This document shows positions 8,876 through 16,801 of a DNA stretch of 64,000 bases, in pieces. The stretch spans positions 46,823-110,822 of the forward strand of contig JAJEHQ010000003.1 in assembly GCA_022823625.1 (NCBI GenBank), read 5' to 3'. The notes under the pieces were generated by a model. The model did not search any database and had not been told where the DNA came from. It was given only the letters and a program-made list of their open reading frames with translations. The DNA comes from Gammaproteobacteria bacterium (GTDB taxonomy: Bacteria > Pseudomonadota > Gammaproteobacteria > Arenicellales > JAJDZL01). The translations under genes and the position numbers were made by a program. Numbering within the stretch: position 1 is the first letter of the stretch; every line of letters starts with the position of its first letter.

Positions 8876-10102
8876 TTAACCGTAAATCGGGACGGTTTTC
8901 AAATGCTCTTCAATGGCACGGACAATCTTGTTGTCAAGTGGTAAATGTGTCTTTTCTGAGTTCCAATACTGGTGGAACAGTTCAACGGTTTCGTGCGCCG
9001 TGTCAAGTACCAGTTTGGCTGGTAATCGCACCTTGGCAGCGAGATGAAGAAGTTCGTCTTCTGAAAATTGATCGAAACGTTTGGATCGACTGAAAGTGAG
9101 TGCGGCTCTGTCATCTGAGATGTAGGGAATCGTCGAAACGAAATCGTAGGCAGGCGCCAACGATGCATTGCGCTTGTTCGGATAGATGAGAGACCAATTC
9201 TTAAGGTGCATGTCAGCATTTCCAATTAGGGAATTGAAGGTCAATCTGCGTATGAACTCAGCTATGTCGACATCACTTCCTTCGTTTTTAATAACGTTAG
9301 CGACATTACGCACACTTGCCTTTGTGTATTTATTCTCCGGATAGATGTTGAAGACCTGAGCGAAGTCCTCAGTATGAATGGGAGTACCGTCTTCCAACCG
9401 GTCAAATCGCATTATCGCGAATGCTTTTCCTCGTATCGTGCCAATCCCTTCAGGAAGATTTACGATCATATCCGGTTCAATGAGTCGTATTTCTGGCACA
9501 TCCATACCAATCAGCTTGGCAATTGACATCATCGAGTACTCATTTTCAGGTATGCCTTCATATTGGAGTGATGGTAATTTAACGATCCAAGACCCGCCCA
9601 TACCATGTGCTGGGATTGTCAATCCACCGCTAGCCGCTTCAATGGCGGAAAACTTTAATTGAACACCCGCGAGCGAAAATCGTAGTACGTTCGAGTGTCG
9701 CGAGTCAGAAATTTCACCAGAATTATCAACATCTGGTAACCATGCTTCGTCCCCAACCGGCTTAACGGTAACAGCTCCAGGTAAGTCGTAGCCCAATGAC
9801 CAAAGTAAAAAAAAATCGCGTATTTCTTTGACACCGACATTAGCTGCGAGATAGCTACGCAAACGCCCTTCCGGTAGTAGATTCGAAAAGTAGGGTTGTA
9901 CCCTTGTCTGGACAGTTCTGAACTTCGTGATGAGTTCTCCAAACTGGTCTTTGAATGCTAATCCAAGCACAGGCCGGTTCTCATCAGAGATATAGCTCTC
10001 CTCGAATGAAAACAGCGTCCGATCACCTGGTAGAAGCGTTAGAGTACCTGTTGTGACACCGTGAAGCAGAACTTCCAGAATACGAATTTCAGTCATTATC
10101 AT
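8876..10102 (-). CDS. hipA: HipA-family serine/threonine kinase toxin
   Basis: Toxin kinase of a type II toxin-antitoxin pair; E. coli HipA phosphorylates glutamyl-tRNA synthetase and causes persistence. The 408 residues show the N-terminal HipA-N1 region with FFLLWSLGYDLPGAV (about 97-111), the couple-HipA core with an ATP-binding lysine in WIVKLPS (Lys175), the RFDR motif at 232-235, the catalytic loop GNADMHLKN (Asp297, Asn302) and a metal-binding Asp320 in APAYDF. All key residues are present, so it is probably active. It overlaps the antitoxin gene by 14 nt; a second ATG at 10096 would shorten the overlap. The target in this organism is not known. Confidence 0.9.
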   Translation of the reverse strand: MIMTEIRILEVLLHGVTTGTLTLLPGDRTLFSFEESYISDENRPVLGLAFKDQFGELITKFRTVQTRVQPYFSNLLPEGRLRSYLAANVGVKEIRDFFLLWSLGYDLPGAVTVKPVGDEAWLPDVDNSGEISDSRHSNVLRFSLAGVQLKFSAIEAASGGLTIPAHGMGGSWIVKLPSLQYEGIPENEYSMMSIAKLIGMDVPEIRLIEPDMIVNLPEGIGTIRGKAFAIMRFDRLEDGTPIHTEDFAQVFNIYPENKYTKASVRNVANVIKNEGSDVDIAEFIRRLTFNSLIGNADMHLKNWSLIYPNKRNASLAPAYDFVSTIPYISDDRAALTFSRSKRFDQFSEDELLHLAAKVRLPAKLVLDTAHETVELFHQYWNSEKTHLPLDNKIVRAIEEHLKTVPIYG

Positions 10103-10421
10103 CGTAATCTAGAGAGTAGGCAGGCCTCACTGATTCTATGCCTAGGTTTGTTTCCCTCATGTCCGGTGAGCGTTTTCCAAATTGTTGTATTACTGCATGC
10201 ACTACGGGAACAGAATTTCGGGGAACAAGCTCAATTTCCAAGTTCAATGCACGGGCAAGTTCGACGAGGCTTGATACACGTAGATCAACAGCACCATTTT
10301 CAATTTTAGAAATGTGACTTTGAGGAATCCCGACCTTGAAACTAAGTGTACGCTGATTCAATCCTTGAGTTTTGCGGGCGGTTCTAAGTGCACGAGTGAT
10401 ATGTTCGATAGAGTATGTCAT
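10089..10421 (-). CDS. hipB: HipB-like XRE-family antitoxin and repressor
   Basis: A 110-residue DNA-binding protein with a helix-turn-helix of the Cro/C1 type in its first half (ALRTARKTQGLNQRTLSFKVGIPQSHISKIENGAVDLRVSSL in two stretches). It is expected to neutralise HipA and repress the pair. I chose the ATG at 10421; a TTG at 10433 would add four residues. The C-terminal part is longer than that of E. coli HipB (88 residues) and ends in an acidic run. The gene precedes hipA and overlaps it, the usual order for this type. Confidence 0.85.
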   Translation of the reverse strand: MTYSIEHITRALRTARKTQGLNQRTLSFKVGIPQSHISKIENGAVDLRVSSLVELARALNLEIELVPRNSVPVVHAVIQQFGKRSPDMRETNLGIESVRPAYSLDYDDND

Positions 10422-10447
10422 TATGATATTCAATTACATATATTATT

Positions 10448-10468
10448 CAATATTTATATTGTATTATA
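10448..10468 (-). promoter_or_regulatory. hipBA promoter -10 with overlapping operator palindrome
   Basis: On the minus strand a perfect TATAAT lies at 10468-10463. One base further downstream is the inverted repeat CAATAT-N2-ATATTG (10448-10461), 27 nt before the hipB ATG. A palindrome over the presumed start point fits autorepression by HipB. It is not the TATCC-N8-GGATA box of E. coli. The -35 is poor and the region is very AT-rich, so chance is a real alternative. Confidence 0.4.
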
Positions 10469-10599
10469 TATCAGATAAACAGCAAAATCTCATGCTTTCC
10501 GAACTGCACCAATCACAAGCCTTAATTACAGCGTTACTCAAACAAAGACGACATTCTCAAATCAACGTAAGCGAATTATTGGACTAGGACGGACAGGTT

Positions 10600-10785
10600 T
10601 TATTGATTTCTAGAACTAAGTTCAATTTCGGCCAAATTGACGTGGTGTGCGTTCTGATTGAAGCTGCCAAGAAGTTCCTGTTCAAAATTCCCAAGAACGA
10701 GGAGTGATGGGTTGCCAGTCTACCATCATTTGGTAGATCGACCAGCTTAGTCCAAGCGGTTTGAACTAGTTCTTGTAATGAATTT
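10600..10785 (-). pseudogene. Possible decayed coding fragment with a frameshift
   Basis: Minus-strand translation gives protein-like text in two frames. One frame reads LQELVQTAWTKLVDLPNDGR. After a shift of one base at about 10715, the other reads on as GNPSLLVLGNFEQELLGS then FNQNAHHVNLAEIELSSRNQ and a stop at 10600. The second piece has a TAG two codons upstream in its own frame, so the two cannot be one intact ORF. I do not recognise the family. A 7-bp inverted repeat (10719-10737) sits across the junction. Chance ORFs are possible in a region this short. Confidence 0.22.
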
Positions 10786-11040
10786 TTTCGTCAACGCACT
10801 GCGACAAAAGTGCATTGAGACTGAGGCTTATCTAGAGCGAATACGCATTATGTGTCTTAGAATATAACTTTTATTTATCAAAGATTTATTTTAGACATTT
10901 CATCTAATAAGTATGAAGAAATTGAAATTCTGTATTTGAAAATTGCTCTAAATCAGTAAGTGTGAAAACCCACAAACAAAATTAAAATGATTGACTGGTC
11001 TTGTTGATAGACCATAGAACAGAAAATGGAGAGCTAACTT
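10786..11040. other. Non-coding stretch before the crotonase gene
   Basis: AT-rich DNA with no convincing ORF. It ends in GGAGAG, a good ribosome-binding site for the gene at 11041, and has a small inverted repeat TGGTC/GACCA about 20-40 nt before it. With the hipBA promoter region and the decayed fragment it makes about 600 bp without an intact gene (10422-11040). Confidence 0.5.
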
Positions 11041-11829
11041 ATGAATCCAGTAGAAACGCAATTACAAGATGGCATTTTCACAATTGCACTATCACGTCCG
11101 AAACAGTTCAATGCTTTGAACTGGGAGATGCTGAATGGTTTAGATGAAGCTGTTCAATTCATTGAAGGTAGTTCTGACGTTCGCTGTGTTGTTATCGAAG
11201 GAAAAGGGGATAACTTTATGGCAGGTGGCGACATCGTGTATTTTCACGACTTGATTGATACCGAAGCTGATGAGAAAAGAAAAATATTCAGTGAGTTAAT
11301 ATCGACTGTTCATCAACTGGTTGAAAGATTCGCAGATCTGCCAGTACCTGTCATTGCAAAGGTTCGAGGTGCAGCGGCAGGATTTGGGATCAGTTTGGTA
11401 GCCGGTTGCGACCTTGCCATTGGCACCAAAAACTCAATCTATACATCTGCTTACAATCTTCTGGGTACTTCTCCCGACGGCGGTAGCACTTTCTACATGC
11501 CTCGTTCTGTTGGAATGAAAAAAGCGATGGAAATAGCATTGCTGACAAAAAGGTACAGTGCCGATGAAGCGCTTGAGATCGGATTGATCAATCAGGTAGT
11601 TGATGATGAAGATCTGAATGCTACTGTTGAAAAAGTAGCGACCCAAATTGCAAAGTCTGCGCGTTTAGCTGTGTCAAACGCGAAAAGGTTGATCAGGCGG
11701 TCGTTCCAGAATGATCTCAACAATCAACTGAAGTTAGAGCAGGAACTGTTTTTGGATTGTGCAGTTTCGGGCGACTTTGCTGAGGGTGTTCGGGCCTTTG
11801 TTGAAAAAAGACCGGCTAAATTTGATTGA
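11041..11829 (+). CDS. Enoyl-CoA hydratase/isomerase (crotonase) family protein
   Basis: A 262-residue acyl-CoA enzyme. Oxyanion-hole segments are FMAGGDIVYF near residue 60 and VRGAAAGFGISLVAGCD near 110. The catalytic loop reads NLLGTSPDGGSTFYMPR, with Asp-Gly-Gly where classical hydratases have Glu-Gly-Gly. That is the pattern of isomerase-type or PaaG-like crotonases rather than of a standard hydratase, so double-bond isomerisation is the better guess. The ATG at 11041 has GGAGAG in front. The gene stands alone between hipBA and rpsF, with no beta-oxidation partners nearby. Confidence 0.85.
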   Translation: MNPVETQLQDGIFTIALSRPKQFNALNWEMLNGLDEAVQFIEGSSDVRCVVIEGKGDNFMAGGDIVYFHDLIDTEADEKRKIFSELISTVHQLVERFADLPVPVIAKVRGAAAGFGISLVAGCDLAIGTKNSIYTSAYNLLGTSPDGGSTFYMPRSVGMKKAMEIALLTKRYSADEALEIGLINQVVDDEDLNATVEKVATQIAKSARLAVSNAKRLIRRSFQNDLNNQLKLEQELFLDCAVSGDFAEGVRAFVEKRPAKFD

Positions 11830-11960
11830 AAATAGAACGGAATAAAAATCGTTTTTGATGCTCAAAAATCCACTAATCTTGTACTTGAGATAGCACCTCT
11901 CAACTAAATTTGAGTTGTTATTTTGAGCCGAATCGGATAAATTAAACATTCTGGCTAACC

Positions 11961-11999
11961 ACTTTACTCCTTGCCCTGTTAATGCCGGTAAAGTAGGGC
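11961..11999 (+). promoter_or_regulatory. Candidate S6:S18-type leader RNA upstream of rpsF
   Basis: ACTTTAC (11961-11967) pairs perfectly with GTAAAGT (11988-11994). GCCCT inside the loop (11973-11977) pairs with AGGGC directly after the stem (11995-11999), a pseudoknot geometry. A CCG lies next to the 3' arm. Structured leaders in front of rpsF-rpsR that bind the S6:S18 complex are established in many bacteria; matching this instance to that motif is my inference. The ribosome-binding site GAGGAG is 10-20 nt further downstream. Confidence 0.5.
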
Positions 12000-12024
12000 T
12001 AATATCCGAGAGGAGATCTTATCT

Positions 12025-12615
12025 ATGCGTCATTATGAAATTGTCGCTCTGGTGCATCCAGACCAGAGTGAGCAGCAGGATGAAATCATTGATCGCTACC
12101 GAAGAATCGTCGAAGATTCTGGCGGTACAGTACACCGTTGCGAAGACTGGGGTCGGCGAAAACTCGCCTATCCAATTCAGAAATTATTCAAAGCTGGGTA
12201 CTTTCTGATGAATATCGAATGCGACCCTTCAGTTAAAGAGGAGATCGAAACGGTATTTCGTTACAACGATTCAATCATTCGAAGCTTGGTTCTGCGAAAG
12301 AACGGCCCAGTCACAGAGCAGTCGCCAATTCTCAAGCAGATTATCAAGAAGAAAGCTGATGAAAAGAGGCAAGCGGAAGAAGCAGCTGAGGAAGCGCGTA
12401 AGGCCGAAGAAGCCAGACAAGCCGAATTAGCTAAGGCTGAAGAAGCCAGACAAGCCGAATTAGCTGCTCAGAAAGAAGCTGCTGAAATCAAAGCGGAATC
12501 GACTGATGAAGAAAGTCAAAATGAAGATGAGAAAGACAGCGAAGATACGGAAAACGCTGTTGAGTCAATTAGTGCCGATGAGACAGATGATGATAAAGAA
12601 GAGGTGACGTCATGA
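12025..12615 (+). CDS. rpsF: Ribosomal protein S6 with long charged C-terminal tail
   Basis: Small-subunit protein that binds S18 and 16S rRNA. The S6 fold covers residues 1 to about 95 ([55 protein letters not shown]). At 196 residues it is about 65 longer than the E. coli protein. The extra part is a highly charged, probably helical segment with two tandem 11-residue units [11 protein letters not shown], encoded by near-identical 33-nt repeats at 12400-12432 and 12433-12465, then a Glu/Asp-rich end. A GAGGAG lies in front of the ATG. The stop overlaps the rpsR start (ATGA). Confidence 0.95.
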   Translation: MRHYEIVALVHPDQSEQQDEIIDRYRRIVEDSGGTVHRCEDWGRRKLAYPIQKLFKAGYFLMNIECDPSVKEEIETVFRYNDSIIRSLVLRKNGPVTEQSPILKQIIKKKADEKRQAEEAAEEARKAEEARQAELAKAEEARQAELAAQKEAAEIKAESTDEESQNEDEKDSEDTENAVESISADETDDDKEEVTS

Positions 12616-12839
12616 ACCGCCGGTCAAGAAAGAAAAAGTTTTGCTATTTCACCGCGAACGGAATTACCGAAATCGATTACAAAGATATAGAACTTTTGGA
12701 AAATTTCATCTCTGAATCCGGAAAAATTTTCCCCAGCCGCAGTACCGGGACTAAAGCAAGGTATCAGCGCCAGTTGACTAACGCAATCAAATTGGCTCGA
12801 TATCTTTCTCTTATTCCCTACACCGATTCTCACGGTTAA
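12612..12839 (+). CDS. rpsR: Ribosomal protein S18
   Basis: A 75-residue small-subunit protein, the same length as in E. coli. Landmarks are [20 protein letters not shown], then [27 protein letters not shown] and the end [14 protein letters not shown]. It forms a heterodimer with S6 on the ribosome platform. It overlaps rpsF by four bases and precedes rplI by 12 nt, so rpsF-rpsR-rplI form one operon. A priB gene, which lies between rpsF and rpsR in E. coli, is absent here. Confidence 0.96.
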   Translation: MNRRSRKKKFCYFTANGITEIDYKDIELLENFISESGKIFPSRSTGTKARYQRQLTNAIKLARYLSLIPYTDSHG

Positions 12840-12851
12840 GGTGAGTGAACT

Positions 12852-13388
12852 ATGAAAGTAATTCTGCTTGAATCTGTTGTAAAGCTCGGTGAACTGGGTG
12901 ACGCGGTTGAGGTCAAACCTGGATATGCTCGAAATTACTTGATTCCTCAACGAAAAGCGGTTCGAGCGACCGCTGAAGCGATGGCTGCTGTTGATAGCCG
13001 ACGTGAGGAGCTGTTGAAGCAAGAAAAGGCTCGATTGGATGTTGCCAAGGTACGTGCGGAAAGTGCAGTCAAGGAACTCACAATTTCGAGACGTGTGATT
13101 GACGAAGAGGGACGTTTGTTCGGTTCAGTTGCAGCTAATGACATTGTTCAAGCTGCTGAAGAGCACGATACCGAAATACTTCGATCAGAGCTCCTGATGC
13201 CGGAGGGCAACATCAAAAACACAGGAGAGTTCACTATTCCTGTGGTTGTTCATCCGGAAGTACGATTCGAGATCGAGGTTACAGTTGTATCTGACAGTTC
13301 GGGTGAGTTGCCTGAAGAGTCTTCAATTTCCGAATCAGAATCCACCGATTCAAATGAATCTGCCGACGATGAGACATCGACGGAGTAA
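12852..13388 (+). CDS. rplI: Ribosomal protein L9 with acidic C-terminal tail
   Basis: Large-subunit protein of two domains joined by a long helix. The N-terminal domain is clear (MKVILLESVVKLGELGDAVE, KPGYARNYLIPQRKA), the connecting helix covers about 41-78, and the C-terminal domain has GRLFGSVAANDI and the HPEVRFEIEVTVV strand. At 178 residues it exceeds E. coli L9 (149) by a Ser/Glu/Asp-rich tail from about residue 150. S6 and S2 in this window have comparable acidic tails. The ribosome-binding site is AAGGTGAG in the short gap after rpsR. Confidence 0.95.
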   Translation: MKVILLESVVKLGELGDAVEVKPGYARNYLIPQRKAVRATAEAMAAVDSRREELLKQEKARLDVAKVRAESAVKELTISRRVIDEEGRLFGSVAANDIVQAAEEHDTEILRSELLMPEGNIKNTGEFTIPVVVHPEVRFEIEVTVVSDSSGELPEESSISESESTDSNESADDETSTE

Positions 13389-14831
13389 GTGAGTCGAGTG
13401 TCGAGGGATAGCTTACAACGAGAAGCTCCAGACGATCCCGCAATCGCGACCAGATACAACGAAAGTTCTTCTCTCTCTGGACAGCGGGTAATTCCGAATA
13501 ATCTGTATGCTGAGCAAGCGTTGCTCGGCGCAATTCTTATCGACAACACTCAGTTTGATAGGATTACTGGCTATCTTGATACGAGTGACTTTTATCAACA
13601 AAAGCATCAAGCGATCTTTGGTGCTTTTTCAAGGTTGCTTGAAAAAGCTGAAAATGTTGATCTGGTAACAACTCGAACAGCTCTCGAACAATCCGGAGAT
13701 TTGGAAAAAGCGGGTGGAATTGAATACTTGTTGGAACTGGCTAACGAGACGCCATATGCCGGAAATATTGAATCGTATGCCAAAATCGTACATGACTGTG
13801 GACTGTTGCGCAAGCTGCTACGCTGTACTCACGATATCCGGCGAATGGTTCTTGATTCAGGTGAATCTCCTGCCACAGAAGTGCTGAGTAAATCTCAACA
13901 TTTGATTTACGAAATTGACAAGGAAGAAAAATCAAATGTCGGTCTAACGCCTTTCAAGGATTCAGCAGAAGTAGCATTCAAGAAGATTGAAGACCTGTTT
14001 CAGAATCCGTCAAGCGATGGAACGACTGGCGTACCTTCTGGATTTGTTGATCTCGACAAAAAGACGTTGGGATTTCAACCATCTGATCTCATCATTATCG
14101 CTGGGCGTCCCAGTATGGGGAAAACTGCATTAGCACTCAACATTGCCGAATATGCAGCAATCCAGAAAAAGCTTCGAGTCGCTATTTTTAGCCTTGAAAT
14201 GTCAGGTGTTTCACTGGCGACTCGTTCGCTGTCGTCGTTAAGCACCATTGACTCAAAACGGATACGAGACGGCAAACTCGGCGAAGGGGTAGAGGCAGAA
14301 AACGCTTGGCAGCGACTAGCTGTTGCCTATGATCTGCTGAATGACGCACAAATATACATTGATGATACGTCCGGACTGTCACCGATCGAAATTTCCGCCC
14401 GTGCAAGACGCATGAAACGTGAAAGAGGCGGACTGGACCTGGTGATTGTGGATTACCTGCAATTGTTGCAGATGCAGAGCAAGGTTGAAAATCGGGTTCA
14501 CGAAATCGCTGGGATTACTCGCGAACTGAAGTTTCTCGCAAAGGAGTTGGAGATTCCAGTCATTTGTTTGTCTCAGCTAAATCGGGCTGCTGAGAATCGT
14601 AATCGACCGATCATGGCAGATTTGCGCGACTCTGGGGCAATTGAACAGGATGCTGACTTGGTATTGTTCATTTATCGAGATGAGGTTTACAATCAAAATA
14701 CCAAGGATCAAAACCTAGCCGAGATCATTATCGCCAAGCACCGTAATGGTGAAACAGGTATGGTAAAACTGTGGTTTGTTAAGGAGTGCACACGATTTGA
14801 AACCCCCGCCAATGATGATTACGATATCTAA
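13389..14831 (+). CDS. dnaB: Replicative DNA helicase DnaB
   Basis: Hexameric 5'-3' helicase at the replication fork. The 480 residues have an N-terminal domain with NLYAEQALLGAILID, a linker, and the RecA-like motor with Walker A GRPSMGKTAL, a Walker B in LVIVDYLQLLQM, and CLSQLNRAAENR and LRDSGAIEQDADLVLFIYRDE as the later motifs. The GTG start directly abuts the rplI stop with no gap, so translation is probably coupled; an in-frame GTG six codons on is also possible. The order rplI-dnaB-alr matches that in many gammaproteobacteria. Confidence 0.96.
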   Translation: MSRVSRDSLQREAPDDPAIATRYNESSSLSGQRVIPNNLYAEQALLGAILIDNTQFDRITGYLDTSDFYQQKHQAIFGAFSRLLEKAENVDLVTTRTALEQSGDLEKAGGIEYLLELANETPYAGNIESYAKIVHDCGLLRKLLRCTHDIRRMVLDSGESPATEVLSKSQHLIYEIDKEEKSNVGLTPFKDSAEVAFKKIEDLFQNPSSDGTTGVPSGFVDLDKKTLGFQPSDLIIIAGRPSMGKTALALNIAEYAAIQKKLRVAIFSLEMSGVSLATRSLSSLSTIDSKRIRDGKLGEGVEAENAWQRLAVAYDLLNDAQIYIDDTSGLSPIEISARARRMKRERGGLDLVIVDYLQLLQMQSKVENRVHEIAGITRELKFLAKELEIPVICLSQLNRAAENRNRPIMADLRDSGAIEQDADLVLFIYRDEVYNQNTKDQNLAEIIIAKHRNGETGMVKLWFVKECTRFETPANDDYDI

Positions 14832-14878
14832 TAATCCATGTACCCAGAATTGAGCCAATCCTTCTAAGCCCAGGGATC

Positions 14879-15949
14879 ATGCACGTTTATGGCTCAGTTA
14901 ACCTAGCCGCATTACTGCACAATCTGTCGATAGCCCGCCAACATGCGCCAACTGCGCAAGTGATGGCAGTTGTAAAAAAGGATGGATACGGACATGGGCT
15001 GGTTCGGGTTGCAAAGACTCTTGAATCAAATGTCGACGGGTTCGCTGTTGCCAGCGTGGATGAGGCAGTCAATCTGAGAGAATTTTCAGTTGGTAAACCT
15101 ATCACCATTCTCTCAGGGTTTAGTTCACCGGATCACATTGATTTGCTTACTCGCCACTCATTAGAGCCTGTCATCTACTGTGATGAGCAGTTCAAGATGC
15201 TGGAGTCGGCCAAATTTGATCAATTGGCGACTTGGATCAAGTTTGATACGGGAATGAATCGCTTGGGTTTCTCAATTGAAGACTTTGATAAACCGATCGA
15301 AAGGGCTATGTCAAATTCTTCAATTCGAATCAAGGGGCTGATGACGCATTTTGCGTGTGCTGATGAACTAAATTCACAGTTTACAAGTCAGCAGATCGAT
15401 CGATTTCAACGCTATTCTTCAAACTGGCAGCATTCCGTAAGCCTCGCCAACTCAGCTGGTATATTGCGCTGGCCAGAAAGTCGGGTAGGGTGGATTAGAC
15501 CTGGAATTATGCTTTACGGTGCTTCCCCCTTTCCTGAAATTCCCGCCCACCAACTTGGCCTCAAACCAGTGATGAACCTTTATTCGCGGATTATTTCCAA
15601 AAAGAAACTGCCAGCGGGTGAGAGCGTTGGTTATGGAGGCACTTGGAAGTGTATTGACGAAACTCAAATTGGAATTGTCGCAGCAGGATATGGAGACGGT
15701 TTTTTTCGAAGTGCCTCCAGCAAAGCTAAAGTTTTGATTAAAAACCGCAAGGTAAACGTAATCGGTCGCGTGTCGATGGATTCACTAGCGGTCGATTTAA
15801 ACCAGGTTCCGAACGCAAGAGTCGGCACGCCAGTTAAACTGTTTGGAGACGGTCTGCCCGTCGAAGATTTGGCAGTTGCAGCTGGTACTATACCCTACGA
15901 AATCTTCACCAGCCTCAATCCTCGGACGGTCACGCTGACTGAAGATTGA
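14879..15949 (+). CDS. alr: Alanine racemase
   Basis: PLP enzyme making D-alanine for peptidoglycan. At 356 residues it has the usual length. The PLP lysine is Lys33 in VVKKDGYGHG; this site is more often KANAYGHG, so three neighbours differ while the Lys and YGHG are kept. The other catalytic group is the tyrosine in SVGYGGTW, and VGRVSMDSLAVDL is the usual second-domain motif. The ATG at 14879 follows an AGGG. The gene is 47 nt after dnaB and convergent with dapD, with five bases between the stops. Confidence 0.94.
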   Translation: MHVYGSVNLAALLHNLSIARQHAPTAQVMAVVKKDGYGHGLVRVAKTLESNVDGFAVASVDEAVNLREFSVGKPITILSGFSSPDHIDLLTRHSLEPVIYCDEQFKMLESAKFDQLATWIKFDTGMNRLGFSIEDFDKPIERAMSNSSIRIKGLMTHFACADELNSQFTSQQIDRFQRYSSNWQHSVSLANSAGILRWPESRVGWIRPGIMLYGASPFPEIPAHQLGLKPVMNLYSRIISKKKLPAGESVGYGGTWKCIDETQIGIVAAGYGDGFFRSASSKAKVLIKNRKVNVIGRVSMDSLAVDLNQVPNARVGTPVKLFGDGLPVEDLAVAAGTIPYEIFTSLNPRTVTLTED

Positions 15950-15953
15950 TGTT

Positions 15954-16775
15954 CTAATCAAATCGCAGCAACTCATTCAACGAAGTTTTACTGCGGGTTT
16001 TTTCATCGACCTGTTTGACAATTACTGCACAGTACAGACTGCAGCTTCCGTCAGAAGAGGGCAGTGATCCTGACACCACTACTGAACCTGGTGGTACATA
16101 CCCAAAGGTTGTTTCCCCAGTATCTCGATTGAATATTTTTGTACTCTGACCGATGTACACGCCCATTGAAATCACAGAACCCTGGCCGACAATGACACCT
16201 TCAACGATTTCGCTTCTGGCACCAATAAAGCAGTTGTCTTCAATAATGGTTGGTGTTGCCTGAAGTGGTTCAAGCACTCCGCCTATTCCAGCACCACCGG
16301 ACAGGTGTACATTCTTGCCAATTTGTGCGCAAGATCCCACTGTCGCCCAAGTGTCGACCATTGTTCCTTCATCAACGTATGCACCAATATTCACATAGCT
16401 CGGCATCAACACAACATTTCTGGCAATAAATGCACCATTACGGACAGTTGCTGGTGGAACGACACGGTATCCGCCAGCGATAAATTCCTGTTCGCCAAAA
16501 TCGGTGAATTTCCGGTCGACCTTGTCATAATAAGTGGCGCCTCCATCACGTATGACGGAATTCTCTTTTATACGAAACGATAGCAATACAGCCTTTTTGA
16601 CCCACTCATTCACATGCCATTGGCCGTTGAGTTTTTCGGCTACCCTAATTTTCCCGTCATTGAGTGCTGCAAGGGTTTCATCAATAGCCTCGCGTACATC
16701 AGCTGAGCAGTTATTTGGACTGATCGTCGAGCGATGATTAAACGCATCATTGATCGTTGATTCCAGATTACTCAT
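15954..16775 (-). CDS. dapD: 2,3,4,5-tetrahydropyridine-2,6-dicarboxylate N-succinyltransferase
   Basis: Succinylates tetrahydrodipicolinate in the succinylase branch of lysine and diaminopimelate synthesis. The 273 residues have a helical N-terminus, [40 protein letters not shown] at the start of the left-handed beta helix (given here in overlapping hexapeptide style), [15 protein letters not shown] and [13 protein letters not shown]. The start ATG has an excellent AAGGAG six bases upstream. It lies 26 nt downstream of glnD on the same strand; map-glnD-dapD is the standard gamma arrangement. Confidence 0.96.
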   Translation of the reverse strand: MSNLESTINDAFNHRSTISPNNCSADVREAIDETLAALNDGKIRVAEKLNGQWHVNEWVKKAVLLSFRIKENSVIRDGGATYYDKVDRKFTDFGEQEFIAGGYRVVPPATVRNGAFIARNVVLMPSYVNIGAYVDEGTMVDTWATVGSCAQIGKNVHLSGGAGIGGVLEPLQATPTIIEDNCFIGARSEIVEGVIVGQGSVISMGVYIGQSTKIFNRDTGETTFGYVPPGSVVVSGSLPSSDGSCSLYCAVIVKQVDEKTRSKTSLNELLRFD

Positions 16776-16801
16776 GAATGCTCCTTGAGTTGAGTATTTT
16801 G

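Noticed and set aside
10491..10587. 31-codon plus-strand ORF upstream of hipB (MLSELHQSQALITALL...)
   Set aside because: No Shine-Dalgarno, inside the hipBA promoter side, no recognisable family.
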